A DNA stretch of 64,000 bases from Archaeoglobus sp. GTDB lineage: Archaea; Halobacteriota; Archaeoglobi; Archaeoglobales; Archaeoglobaceae. The stretch lies in the NCBI GenBank assembly GCA_017656505.1, contig JACDNU010000002.1, forward strand, positions 50,809 through 114,808, written 5' to 3'. A program made the position numbers and the translations under genes. Shown here in pieces: positions 33,626-42,113 of this stretch (position 1 is its first letter; each line of letters opens with the position of its first letter). The notes beneath the pieces were generated by a model that saw nothing but the letters and a program-made list of their open reading frames with translations, was not told where the DNA came from and did not search any database.

Positions 33626-34075
33626 CTAACACCACCTCAGCAAAGGCACCAAGACCGGGTTTTTTGCAACTCTAAATTGCATGATGCCCTCTTCATCGGG
33701 ACTGAAATTTATTCTTTTACCATCAACCTCAACGGTTACATTGTTAAGCGGTATGAACCAATACTCCCAGCTTTTTCCCAAGTAAGAATTCATATCCTTA
33801 ACAAAATATCCATCCTCTATTCTGCCATCCATCGGCTGTCCAGCCTCAAATTCCTGCCATCTTTCCTGAACGGCAGAAATCCCAGATTCATTCACCCTAT
33901 AAACATCAATAACGTTTGTAAGGGAAACGCTGTGCTTGTATCTAACTTTCAAAGTTAAAGCTGAAATAACAGGAGAATAGCAAACAGTCTTCTCATTAAA
34001 TCTAATTTCCAGAGTGTTTACGGGAATCAAGAAAAACAAAAAAACTAAAAATAAAAATAAAAAATACTTTCTCAA
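33626..34075 (-). CDS. DUF1850 protein of the TRAP operon
   Basis: A 149-residue protein with an N-terminal signal or anchor helix (residues 5-22) and an extracytoplasmic beta-rich domain. Seen are VRYKHSVSLTNVIDVYRV, then ERWQEFEAGQP and the late NFSPDEEGI-type turn. DUF1850 is known for constant company with TAXI-type TRAP systems, but its exact role is unknown; it may help the binding protein dock. It lies between the TAXI protein and the fused permease, as in many bacteria and archaea. Confidence 0.82.
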   Translation of the reverse strand: MRKYFLFLFLVFLFFLIPVNTLEIRFNEKTVCYSPVISALTLKVRYKHSVSLTNVIDVYRVNESGISAVQERWQEFEAGQPMDGRIEDGYFVKDMNSYLGKSWEYWFIPLNNVTVEVDGKRINFSPDEEGIMQFRVAKNPVLVPLLRWC

Positions 34076-34091
34076 TAATTACACCTCAAGC

Positions 34092-35144
34092 TTAGGAAGG
34101 CTTCAGGTTTGCTGGTACGCTTATTCCCTTCTCCTCATAATACTTGATTGCACCGGGATGGAGCGGAATCATCAAGCCCTCAAAAGCATGGTGCATGTCT
34201 ATCTGCTTTGCAACCTGGTGCGCTTTCGCAAGTTCATCGATGTTTTCGTATAGCACCTTCGTCATCTCGTAAACAACATCGTCGGGCACATCTTTGTGAA
34301 CAACAAAGGTTGATTTGACAGCAATCGTCTGGGCGTCTTCATCCATTCCGTTGTAAGTTCCCTTTGGAATCGTAACTTTAACGTAGAACGGATAGCCTTC
34401 GTTATGAAGTTTCTCCACCACATCATCTGGCACTGAGATCAATCTAACTGGAACTTTTACAGCAATTTGATCAATAGCCGGAGCTGGATATGCTATAACT
34501 GTAAATTCAGCATCAACCTGTCCCAAGACCAAGCTCTGAGCCGCCTCGCTGAAGGTCTGATAAACCGGATCGATCTTGTCCCATACTCCTGCAGCCTTCA
34601 GAACCCTCTCAGCTGTTGCAGCACAGCCACTACCAGCAGCTCCTACTACGACCTTCTTTCCTGCAAGATCTTGCAATGTTTTGATGTCGCTATCTGCTCT
34701 AACAACTATCTGGATTGGCTCTGGATAAAGCGTTCCTATACCTCTCAACACTTTGATCGGCTTTCCTTCAAACTGGAACTTTCCGTTCCATGCATAGTAG
34801 GTTACGTCATTCTGGGCTATCGCTGCTAAAGCCTCACCCTTTGATACAGCCTTACAGTTAGCAACGCTTGCACCACTTGTAACTCCTTTAGCACTGTAGG
34901 TTGTAGCCTTCTTGTTCGAAACCTTTGCAAACATCGATCCCACAGCGAAGTAAACGCTCCCTGGGCCGGATCCAGTGTAAATCGTTATTACGTATTTCCC
35001 ATCCTCTTTCGGTATCTTTACACCAGAGGGAGTCGCTGTTGGAGCAGGCGTAGGCGTTGGCTTTGCTTGCTGCTGGGCACAGCCAGCGAAAACCAGAGAT
35101 GCAATTACAAAAATTGCCATTAAATACTTCCACTTTGCATTCAT
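34092..35144 (-). CDS. TAXI family TRAP transporter substrate-binding lipoprotein
   Basis: Substrate-binding protein of the TAXI class, 350 residues. It is a lipoprotein: signal helix 8-20 with lipobox VFAGC (Cys22), followed by a Thr/Pro linker that tethers it to the membrane. The mature part starts with the TAXI hallmark ITIYTGSGPGSVYFAVG, then ILVRADSD-type and VVVGAAGSGCAATAERVLKAAG segments. Known TAXI ligands include glutamate and other organic acids. A TATA element (minus-strand CCTTATATA, 35186-35194) is followed by GGTGGTGG before the ATG. It is first of the three-gene transporter operon. Confidence 0.9.
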   Translation of the reverse strand: MNAKWKYLMAIFVIASLVFAGCAQQQAKPTPTPAPTATPSGVKIPKEDGKYVITIYTGSGPGSVYFAVGSMFAKVSNKKATTYSAKGVTSGASVANCKAVSKGEALAAIAQNDVTYYAWNGKFQFEGKPIKVLRGIGTLYPEPIQIVVRADSDIKTLQDLAGKKVVVGAAGSGCAATAERVLKAAGVWDKIDPVYQTFSEAAQSLVLGQVDAEFTVIAYPAPAIDQIAVKVPVRLISVPDDVVEKLHNEGYPFYVKVTIPKGTYNGMDEDAQTIAVKSTFVVHKDVPDDVVYEMTKVLYENIDELAKAHQVAKQIDMHHAFEGLMIPLHPGAIKYYEEKGISVPANLKPS

Positions 35145-35185
35145 TCGACCACCACCATTTTAAAAAACCTTTAGTCTTTTACTGG

Positions 35186-35194
35186 TATATAAGG
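35186..35194 (-). promoter_or_regulatory. TATA element of the TAXI-TRAP operon
   Basis: On the minus strand CCTTATATA lies about 45 bases before the binding-protein ATG, giving an estimated transcription start near 35164 and a short leader that carries a GGTGGTGG ribosome binding site. Confidence 0.5.
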
Positions 35195-35296
35195 TTTATT
35201 AATTGTGGAGAATCGCCATAAAAACCGGCAAAATCGCTTCGAAATTTTGTAAGTATGACTCTATAGTTGTATATACGATTAATAAGGTTTTGTAGT

Positions 35297-36280
35297 CTAT
35301 GAATATTCCTCTATGCTTTCTAAATTTTCAAATCTTTCGAATCCTGCTAAAATTTTTATTTCAACATCGATACCGCTTTCTTTAAGATAAGCAAGGGCTG
35401 TGGAGCCGGCAATAACAACTACCCCAACCCTGTAATTGTTTACAGGTACACCGAGCACATCCTCATTAGCTTCTCCTAGATGAAGAACCCCATTTATCCG
35501 AGCTTTTTCCAGCATCTCCAAAACTTCAACAGCCTTTTTTCTAGCGACTGCCGGTATTTCCCTTACGTCTGCCGGGACAACACCGTGGCCCCTCCTAACG
35601 GCATTCTTTATACTGCACAGCCCGCTCTTTATGAAAAGATCGATCGGGTCGAGGGATGAACCGATGTAAGAAATCACATGGGTGAAACGAACAGGTTTGA
35701 ATTCCATGTACTGTACAACTCCTGCGAAGGTGGGGGAGGTGTTTATTTTCGAGTTTATTAGCGCTGCATCGATTACGGATGTGCTTACCAGACCTATTCC
35801 AATTTTATCTTCAGGAAGTTTGATGTGATTCGTTGATTGCTTGTAGATCTTCATTAAGGGGCTTATGACTAATCCAGCCTCAAGGCACTCTTCTATTAAC
35901 TTAAGAGATCTATCAAGATCAGATTCGTCGATTATACCAAGATTAAGGCTAACTAAGCCTTTTTTCGCCTTAACATTCAGATTGGATTGATACGCATACT
36001 CTTCCCTTCGCTCGATGAAGGAACCAATCCTCTCCTTCAGCATTCCCTTCCTGAGCTCTTCGATGCCCTTGCTGGATATCACCCTCCCTGCCAGACCGAC
36101 CTTTCTGGTTAAACCTGCTTGATCAAGAACTCTCAGATAATACTGAATCGTGTCCTTTTTTACCGTGATCGCCCTTTCTTCAAGTTTCTCTGCTATTGTC
36201 TTCGCGCCGAGTGGCATATCGGAATTTGCAAGGACTCTGAGAATGTTGTAAAGAATCGGGTTGTCAATGGTTGATTTCAT
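35297..36280 (-). CDS. NrpR-like (DUF128) transcription regulator
   Basis: Residues 1-65 form a winged helix (LRVLANSDMPLGAKTIAEKL, KDTIQYYLRVLDQAGLTRKV), and residues 100-327 contain one DUF128 domain, the 2-oxoglutarate-sensing unit of the methanogen nitrogen repressor NrpR. NrpR of methanogens often has two DUF128 domains; this has one. The target here is unknown. It lies between the TAXI-TRAP operon and the aminotransferase gene, both on the same strand, so carbon or nitrogen control of organic acid or amino acid use is plausible. The ATG at 36280 fits a TATA element TTTTTTAATT (about 36303-36312) as a leaderless start; an ATG two codons upstream is also in frame. Confidence 0.83.
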   Translation of the reverse strand: MKSTIDNPILYNILRVLANSDMPLGAKTIAEKLEERAITVKKDTIQYYLRVLDQAGLTRKVGLAGRVISSKGIEELRKGMLKERIGSFIERREEYAYQSNLNVKAKKGLVSLNLGIIDESDLDRSLKLIEECLEAGLVISPLMKIYKQSTNHIKLPEDKIGIGLVSTSVIDAALINSKINTSPTFAGVVQYMEFKPVRFTHVISYIGSSLDPIDLFIKSGLCSIKNAVRRGHGVVPADVREIPAVARKKAVEVLEMLEKARINGVLHLGEANEDVLGVPVNNYRVGVVVIAGSTALAYLKESGIDVEIKILAGFERFENLESIEEYS

Positions 36281-36370
36281 ACACATCCAATGGTGGAACA
36301 ATTAAAAAACTTTGGGATTTTAAATCGATTGAAAATTTTTAAAATAATATTAAAAACTAGAAAACAAAGA

Positions 36371-37657
36371 TCACTTAAGAGAGGGGAGGATTTCAGAGGC
36401 GGCATCCAGATACTCATTAAGCTCCTTTTCGGTATGGGCAAGGCTAACATGACACCTCTTCATAGGATTGGGTGTGAAGAATATCCCCCTCCTCCTCATC
36501 TCAGCCGTAAACTTCCTGAATTTCCCTTTATCAATCCCGGCTATATCAGAATAATCAACAACTTCGCCCTGTGCAAACTGCAGTGCAAAAATAGACTTAT
36601 AGCCCACAACTCTGGCAGTGATATTCAAATCTTCTATCAAATCTCTGAGAGCCTTCTTGTATTCCTCCCCAAGCCTAGATATGTAGGGAATAACTTTCTC
36701 CCTCTCAAGTATCTCAATGGTTTTCTTCGTAGCAGCTAAGCCAGCTGGATGACCGCTATAGGTTCCAGAAACCAGAACACCGTTGTGAATCATCGACATA
36801 AACTCCTTCTTCCCGCAAAGAGCAGCAATAGGGTACCCGTTGCCCATCGCCTTTCCGATCGTTGTGAGGTCTGGAATAACTCCAAACTCTTCTTGAACAC
36901 CATGAATATTGTGTCGAAAGGCGGTAATGATCTCATCGAAAATGAGCAGGGAGCCATACGTTTTCGTTTCTTTTCGCAGTGTTTTTAGAAATTCCTTTTT
37001 TGGGATTATCGCCCCCACGCTGTGCGGAATGGGTTCAAGAATTACACCAGCTATCTCATCATGTTTTTCTGCCATTAGCTCTTTAAACGCGTCGCTGTCA
37101 TTGAATGGTAGAGCGATGGTTGTATCAAATGCAGCTTTAAGTATCCCCTTGGAATGGGGGTAAAGTTTGCCGAGTTTGTCTGAAGGCGTGTTCACGTTGA
37201 AAGCTACGTAATCATGCCACCCGTGATAACATCCTTCGAACTTCACAATTTTCTCTCTGCCCGTGTATGCTCGAGAAAGCCTTATGGCATGATACGTTGC
37301 CTCGGTTCCGGAGTTTACGAAATTCACCATTTCTGCCGATGGTATCAGGCTGACAAGCTTTTCAGCTACCTCTACCTCCAGCTCACACATTCCCGCACCA
37401 AAAAGGACTCCTCTGTCAACTTGTTCTTTTACAGCTTCATTAACCTCTGGATAATTATGGCCGAGGATAATCGGCCCAAAAGCAAGATGGTAATCGGTGT
37501 ACAACTTACCGTTAACGTCTTTTATCTTGCAACCATACGCTGTTTCTGGAATAAAGGGTTCAGGGTAGTGGGTTTCGCTTCTTAAGCCTGTCTGCGCAGC
37601 TTTAGGAATAATTTCCGAACCTCTCTTATAAATCTCATCGCTCCTCAACCAAATCAC
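36371..37657 (-). CDS. Class III aminotransferase, glutamate-1-semialdehyde aminomutase-like
   Basis: A PLP enzyme of 428 residues. Seen are VNSGTEATYHAIRLSRAYTGR (phosphate site), the FEGCYHGWHD motif, LIFDEIITAFR (Asp to the pyridine N) and the Schiff-base lysine in TIGKAMGNGYP. These motifs are GSAM-type, but the sequence differs enough at the substrate-loop region that a related 4-aminobutyrate, diamine or beta-amino acid aminotransferase is as likely as haem synthesis; no haem genes are near. The GTG at 37657 or a TTG at 37648 may be the true start (AGGTGAT precedes the TTG). A TATA-like TTTAAA is directly upstream. Confidence 0.78.
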   Translation of the reverse strand: MIWLRSDEIYKRGSEIIPKAAQTGLRSETHYPEPFIPETAYGCKIKDVNGKLYTDYHLAFGPIILGHNYPEVNEAVKEQVDRGVLFGAGMCELEVEVAEKLVSLIPSAEMVNFVNSGTEATYHAIRLSRAYTGREKIVKFEGCYHGWHDYVAFNVNTPSDKLGKLYPHSKGILKAAFDTTIALPFNDSDAFKELMAEKHDEIAGVILEPIPHSVGAIIPKKEFLKTLRKETKTYGSLLIFDEIITAFRHNIHGVQEEFGVIPDLTTIGKAMGNGYPIAALCGKKEFMSMIHNGVLVSGTYSGHPAGLAATKKTIEILEREKVIPYISRLGEEYKKALRDLIEDLNITARVVGYKSIFALQFAQGEVVDYSDIAGIDKGKFRKFTAEMRRRGIFFTPNPMKRCHVSLAHTEKELNEYLDAASEILPSLK

Positions 37658-38130
37658 CTATTTAAACCTTAAATTGCTTAACCCAATTGGGTTTATAAAT
37701 CCTTTCCTTTTTGATTTATACCCACTAAAAAATCAATTCATATTTAATTTAACTTAGAAATACCAATGCTACTGCTAAATTTTAGGAAAGAAACTCAAAA
37801 TCTACCAGTAATCCAGAAATTTAAAATTCATTTTATCTTGGAAAGCAATCAAGTTGGTTGAGCTACCCTTATTTTCTCAAGGTTTTTAAATATTCGATGC
37901 CGCCAGATTATTAGCAAAATGGATTTGCAGAATATAGTTTTCGAGAGGCAAAAGACCTAGCATTCCGCTTAAGAATCCAGTTTCATCAGGAATCCCAGAA
38001 GACTCCCAGAAGACCAGAAAATTCCAATTTTAAAAGAAATTTAAAGAAAATTTAAAGAAATGAAAAATCGAAAGTATTATCAATTGAGTTTTTGAAATTA
38101 TTAAAAATTAAGCCAATGGGAGGTATTAAC
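37658..38130 (+). other. 473-base intergenic region with repeats and a possible gene relic
   Basis: No full gene was found. It holds the promoter of the minus-strand aminotransferase gene, a strong TATA-like TTTTTAAATAT (37882-37892), a 13-codon ORF beginning MDLQNIVFE (37919-37960), tandem 11-base repeats TCCCAGAAGAC (37993-38014) and AAATTTAAAGA (38037-38058), and AT-rich sequence ahead of the thiolase start. The short ORF may be the remains of a crotonase gene (see findings). Confidence 0.5.
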
Positions 38131-39327
38131 GTGGAAAAAAGGGATGTAGCTGTTCTTGGAGTTGGCCAGACGAAATTCGGTTACCATCCGGATAAAAGTC
38201 TCGTTGATCTGTTTGCTGAGGCTTTTTACGAGGCCTTCAACGAGTCTAATATAGAGCTAAAGGATATTCAGGCGATATACTACGGAAACTTCGTAGGAGA
38301 GATGACCGACGGCTCAGCTAACCTTTCAGGATTCATTTCAGATGAAATAGGATTAAAGGGGATTCCAGCAAGAAGATACGAGGCTGCATGCGCAAGTTCG
38401 AGTGTTGCTTTCAGGGAAGCGTATCTTGCTGTCGCCCACGGAATCTACGACTGCGTTGCTGTTGGAGGATCAGAAAGGCTGTACAACGCTGGCACAGCAA
38501 TAGGTACGAGAGCCTTGGCTACTGCTGTGGATGGACTGCATGAGATGACCGCCGGCCTTACATTTCCAGGAGTTTTCGCTCTGGCTGCGAGGCTCTATTC
38601 AAAGAAATATGAAATTCCAATGGAGAAGCTGCACGAGAAAATGGCTCAGGTTTCGATAAAGAACCATAAATACGGAGCGATGAATCCAAAGGCCCAGTTC
38701 TACAACAAATTTGGAGACTTAAAGGTTGAAGACGTTTTGAAGTCTAAAGTCATATGTTCACCGCTCACACTTTTCGATTGCTGCCCGATGACCGATGGAG
38801 GAAGCGCTGTAATAATCGCCTCTGCAGACTTCGCTGAAGATGTAATTGATAAGCCGATATACGTGCTTGGCACAGGACAATCAGGAGCTGGTGGACTTTT
38901 CAGGCAGAAGGAGGATATGATAAGAGCTATTCCGAGGAAAATTGCGTCAGAAATGGCGTATAAGGAGGCAAAGCTCACACCAAAGGATATTGACTTCGTC
39001 GAGATTCACGATTGCTTTACCATCGCCGAAATCATCGCAAGCGAGGCAATGGGATTTTTCGAATACGGCAAGGGAGCTGATGCGGTTGAAGAAGGCGAGA
39101 CATGGGTTGGCGGGAGCATCCCGATCAATCCAGACGGTGGGCTGATAGGAAAGGGACATCCTGTTGGCGCCACAGGAACTTCGCAGATATATGCTGTCGT
39201 GAAGCAGCTCAGGAACGAGTTCAAGTACAATCAAGTTAAGGATGCTGAGATAGGAATGACCGACACGCTTGGTGGGGATTTCGGAACTCTCGTTAACATA
39301 ATTCTCGGCGTTCACAGGAGGGGGTAG
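38131..39327 (+). CDS. Thiolase (acetyl-CoA acetyltransferase), canonical active site
   Basis: A 398-residue SCP2-type thiolase with a complete active site: nucleophile in YEAACASSSVAF, EIHDCFTIAE (His) and GGLIGKGHPVGATGT (His). It would cleave 3-ketoacyl-CoA to acetyl-CoA (beta-oxidation) or run in reverse. The GTG at 38131 is selected because GGGAGGT (38118-38124) lies six bases before it; upstream in-frame codons lack a site. It begins a tight operon with DUF35, acyl-CoA dehydrogenase and 3-hydroxyacyl-CoA dehydrogenase. It contrasts with the two degenerate paralogues at 18502 and 19668. Confidence 0.9.
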   Translation: MEKRDVAVLGVGQTKFGYHPDKSLVDLFAEAFYEAFNESNIELKDIQAIYYGNFVGEMTDGSANLSGFISDEIGLKGIPARRYEAACASSSVAFREAYLAVAHGIYDCVAVGGSERLYNAGTAIGTRALATAVDGLHEMTAGLTFPGVFALAARLYSKKYEIPMEKLHEKMAQVSIKNHKYGAMNPKAQFYNKFGDLKVEDVLKSKVICSPLTLFDCCPMTDGGSAVIIASADFAEDVIDKPIYVLGTGQSGAGGLFRQKEDMIRAIPRKIASEMAYKEAKLTPKDIDFVEIHDCFTIAEIIASEAMGFFEYGKGADAVEEGETWVGGSIPINPDGGLIGKGHPVGATGTSQIYAVVKQLRNEFKYNQVKDAEIGMTDTLGGDFGTLVNIILGVHRRG

Positions 39328-39328
39328 C

Positions 39329-39760
39329 ATGGTTGAGGAGAGTGAAAGCAGGAAAATAACCTACACTGAATACTTCGACGCACTGCTTGAAGGTAAATTG
39401 CTTGGGTATAAGTGCAAGGATTGCAACGCCTACACCTGCCCACCAAAGGCTGTTTGCGATAACTGCGGAAGTCAGAAGGTTGAGAGGGTGGAACTTTCAG
39501 GAAAAGGAAGGATTAAAACTTTTACTACAACCTATGTAGCCCCCGTAGGATACGACAAGGAAGTTCCCTACACGGTTGCGATGGTTGAGCTGGAGGAGGG
39601 GCCTTGGATTATCGGCAGGCTTGAAATAGAGAATGCTGATGAGATTGGGCAGGATCTGATTGGTGAAGAGGTGGTGGTTGAGGGAAAGGAGTTCCCAACT
39701 GAAATGTTCTATCCTGATAAGAAGAGGAGGGTAGTTCCGATTTTCAGGCTCGTGAAGTAG
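39329..39760 (+). CDS. DUF35 zinc-ribbon/OB-fold partner of thiolase
   Basis: A 143-residue protein with the full four-cysteine ribbon CKDCNAYTCPPKAVCDNC, followed by an OB-fold (GRIKTFTTTYVAP, VVVEGKEFP). It follows the thiolase stop by one base, as expected for the fixed archaeal thiolase-DUF35 pair in which it bridges enzymes and helps substrate transfer. All four metal ligands are kept, unlike the short DUF35 at 21436. Confidence 0.88.
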   Translation: MVEESESRKITYTEYFDALLEGKLLGYKCKDCNAYTCPPKAVCDNCGSQKVERVELSGKGRIKTFTTTYVAPVGYDKEVPYTVAMVELEEGPWIIGRLEIENADEIGQDLIGEEVVVEGKEFPTEMFYPDKKRRVVPIFRLVK

Positions 39761-39800
39761 ATGAAATAGATTGGTGAACATAACCAGAAGGTGAGTCAAA

Positions 39801-40952
39801 ATGAACTTCGAATTTGATGAAGAACACAGGATGATTCAAGATTCGGTAAGGGAGTTCGCAGAGAAAGAGATAATGCCCTATGGCAAGGAATACGACGAGA
39901 AAAAGGAATACCCAATGGAAATTTACCGAAAGGCTGCGAAGCTTGGATTTATAGGGGCAAGCATTCCTGAAGAGTACAACGGCGCAGGGATGGATTGCAT
40001 AGCCGAGGCTATAATAAGCATGGAGCTCACGAGAGCCGATTCAGCCATCGGTTCAGCCATAGATCTCGCAACTCTCGGCGTTAGAATGCTTCTCCACTTC
40101 GGCACTGAGGAGCAGAAGCAGAACTATATGGCAAGAGTGCCTAAAGGCGATGGGCCATCAGCCATAGCCATAACCGAGCCAGACTGCGGTACGGATGTAG
40201 CCGCTTTGAGGACGAGAGCTGTGCTGGAAGGCGACGAATGGGTTTTGAATGGCACGAAGCAGTTCATAACGAATGGCAAGGTTGGATTATACACGGTTGT
40301 GCTCGCTAAAACCGATGTTGACGTAACACCACCGCATCGCGGGATATCTGCATTTATCGTTGAAACCAATAGGGAAGGCTACCAAGCGAATCCGATTGAG
40401 AAGATGGGAATGCACTGCCATGACACCAGCGAGGTGGTTTTAAAGAATGTCAGAATTCCAAAGGAGAATCTGATAGGTGAAGAGAACAGGGGTTTTTACC
40501 AGCTCATGCACTTCTTTAACGAAAGCAGAATTCAGATAGGAGCTTTACATCTGGGAATTGCGATAGGAGCATACGAAAGAGCTTTGGAGTATGCGAAGCA
40601 AAGAAAGGCCTTCGGAAAAGCACTAATCGACCACCAAGCCATCCAGTTCAAGCTCGCTGATATGTACACAGCTATTGAAGCTGCCCGCCTGTTAGTTTTC
40701 AAGGCAGCATACCTAGTCGATAAAGGAAAACCAGATCCAGCTCTAAGCTCTGCTGCAAAGCTGTTTGCGAGCGAGACGGCGATAAAGGTAACGTATGAAG
40801 CTGTCCAGATCTTCGGCGGCTATGGCTTCAGCAAGGAGTATGATGTTGAGCGCTATTACAGAGATGCGAGAGTTGGAACGATTTACGAAGGGACTAGCGA
40901 GGCACAGAGGATCGTGATAGGGAGGAGGCTGGCGGGAAAGATAAAGGTTTGA
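39801..40952 (+). CDS. Acyl-CoA dehydrogenase, canonical catalytic glutamate
   Basis: A 383-residue acyl-CoA dehydrogenase, about the standard length. It has AITEPDCGTDVAALRT, FITNGKVG, FGGYGFSKEYDVERYYRDARV and the catalytic glutamate in TIYEGTSEAQRIV, as in short- and medium-chain enzymes. Makes trans-2-enoyl-CoA; electrons would go to ETF or another acceptor not seen here. Ribosome binding site AGAAGGTGAG is at about 39786-39795. It is third in the four-gene cluster. Confidence 0.92.
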   Translation: MNFEFDEEHRMIQDSVREFAEKEIMPYGKEYDEKKEYPMEIYRKAAKLGFIGASIPEEYNGAGMDCIAEAIISMELTRADSAIGSAIDLATLGVRMLLHFGTEEQKQNYMARVPKGDGPSAIAITEPDCGTDVAALRTRAVLEGDEWVLNGTKQFITNGKVGLYTVVLAKTDVDVTPPHRGISAFIVETNREGYQANPIEKMGMHCHDTSEVVLKNVRIPKENLIGEENRGFYQLMHFFNESRIQIGALHLGIAIGAYERALEYAKQRKAFGKALIDHQAIQFKLADMYTAIEAARLLVFKAAYLVDKGKPDPALSSAAKLFASETAIKVTYEAVQIFGGYGFSKEYDVERYYRDARVGTIYEGTSEAQRIVIGRRLAGKIKV

Positions 40953-41005
40953 AGGATTAAAAGGATTGATTTTATTTTTATTTCAGATTTTAAGGAGGTG
41001 ACGAA

Positions 41006-41866
41006 GTGAAGGTGGATGATGTTAAGGTTGTAGGAGTGCTCGGAGCGGGCACGATGGGAAATGGCATCGCTCAGGTTTGTGCTGCAGCCGGTTTTGAGGT
41101 TGTGATGCGCGACATCGAGCAGAGATTTATTGATAGGGGGATGGAAACGATAAGGAAGAGTCTTTCCAAGTTCGTTGAGAAAGGGAAGATCTCCCAAGAG
41201 GACATGGATGCTACCCTTTCACGAATCAAGCCGACTGTTGAGATGAAAGATCTGGAAAATGCGGATTTAGTAATAGAAGCCGTAGTAGAGAATATGGACG
41301 TTAAGAAAGCCGTGATAAAAGAGCTCAATGAGATCGTGAAGAATCAGGATGCGATTTTTGCATCGAATACATCAACGCTCAGCATTACAGAAATGGCAGC
41401 TGTTGCAAGAAAGCCAGAGAATTTCGTAGGAATCCATTTCATGAATCCCGTTCCGCTGATGAAAGGTGTGGAGATCGTTAAGGGATTGCTGACTAGTGAG
41501 GAAACTCTGAATTTCGCTGTTGAATTCGTTAAAAGGATCGGAAAGGAGGCGGTGGTATGCAAGGATTCCGCGGGCTTTATCAGCAATCGCATTCTAATGC
41601 CTTGGGTTAATGAGGGGATTTATGTCCTCTATGAGGGTATAGCAACAAGGGAGGAGATCGACAAGGGAATGCGACTCTTCACAAACGTCCCAATGGGGCC
41701 GCTCGAGCTGGCTGACCTCATAGGGCTCGATATAGTTCTTGCAGCCGTTGAAACCTTGCATAGAGAGTTGGGAGATAAGTATAAACCCTGTCCCTTGCTT
41801 AAACAGATGGTCGCAGCTGGACTGTTTGGAAGAAAAACTGGCAGAGGATTCTACGATTACAGATAA
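41006..41866 (+). CDS. 3-Hydroxyacyl-CoA (3-hydroxybutyryl-CoA) dehydrogenase
   Basis: NAD(P)-dependent oxidation of 3-hydroxyacyl-CoA, the third step of beta-oxidation. It is 286 residues, the usual size for short-chain Hbd. Rossmann motif GVLGAGTMGNGIAQV at the start, catalytic histidine in FVGIHFMNPVPLMKGVEIV, and the C-terminal helical domain with DSAGFISNRILMPWVNEG. The GTG at 41006 is supported by AAGGAGGTGAC. With thiolase, DUF35 and acyl-CoA dehydrogenase this forms a near-complete pathway that lacks only an enoyl-CoA hydratase. Confidence 0.92.
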   Translation: MKVDDVKVVGVLGAGTMGNGIAQVCAAAGFEVVMRDIEQRFIDRGMETIRKSLSKFVEKGKISQEDMDATLSRIKPTVEMKDLENADLVIEAVVENMDVKKAVIKELNEIVKNQDAIFASNTSTLSITEMAAVARKPENFVGIHFMNPVPLMKGVEIVKGLLTSEETLNFAVEFVKRIGKEAVVCKDSAGFISNRILMPWVNEGIYVLYEGIATREEIDKGMRLFTNVPMGPLELADLIGLDIVLAAVETLHRELGDKYKPCPLLKQMVAAGLFGRKTGRGFYDYR

Positions 41867-42014
41867 GTTTCAAGGTTGATCTTGAGTTTGATTGTTAGCT
41901 TATCAAATTGCTTTTTTTCATTTTTCAAATCCAGACTCAACAAGAATTATATACCACTTAATTATAATAGAGTTGGTTGGTCTCTCAAATTCAATAAACT
42001 TTTGGGAGGAGTAA

Positions 42015-42113
42015 ATGCGAGGGGTGGTGCGTTGTAGCTCTAAGCTCGATTTACATGGACAGAAGGGATATCAAAGAGAGTCTGTTCGCCCTTTCTCTGG
42101 TTACGGTAGGTAA
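42015..42113 (+). CDS. Possible 32-residue leader ORF overlapping the MgtE-like start
   Basis: GGGAGGA (about 42004-42010) is ideally placed before an ATG at 42015 that opens a 32-codon frame ending in TAA (42111-42113). The frame overlaps the first 19 codons of the MgtE-like gene in another phase. The encoded peptide is basic (RGVVRCSSK, KGYQRESVRPF). The transporter ATG at 42055 has no good site of its own. This is the arrangement of translated leaders that control magnesium transporter genes in bacteria. It could also be a chance ORF. Confidence 0.4.
   Translation: MRGVVRCSSKLDLHGQKGYQRESVRPFSGYGR

Noticed and set aside
36371..37657. Firm call as HemL (haem synthesis glutamate-1-semialdehyde aminomutase)
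   Set aside because: Motifs are shared by several class III aminotransferases and no other haem gene is nearby, so only the broad family is given.
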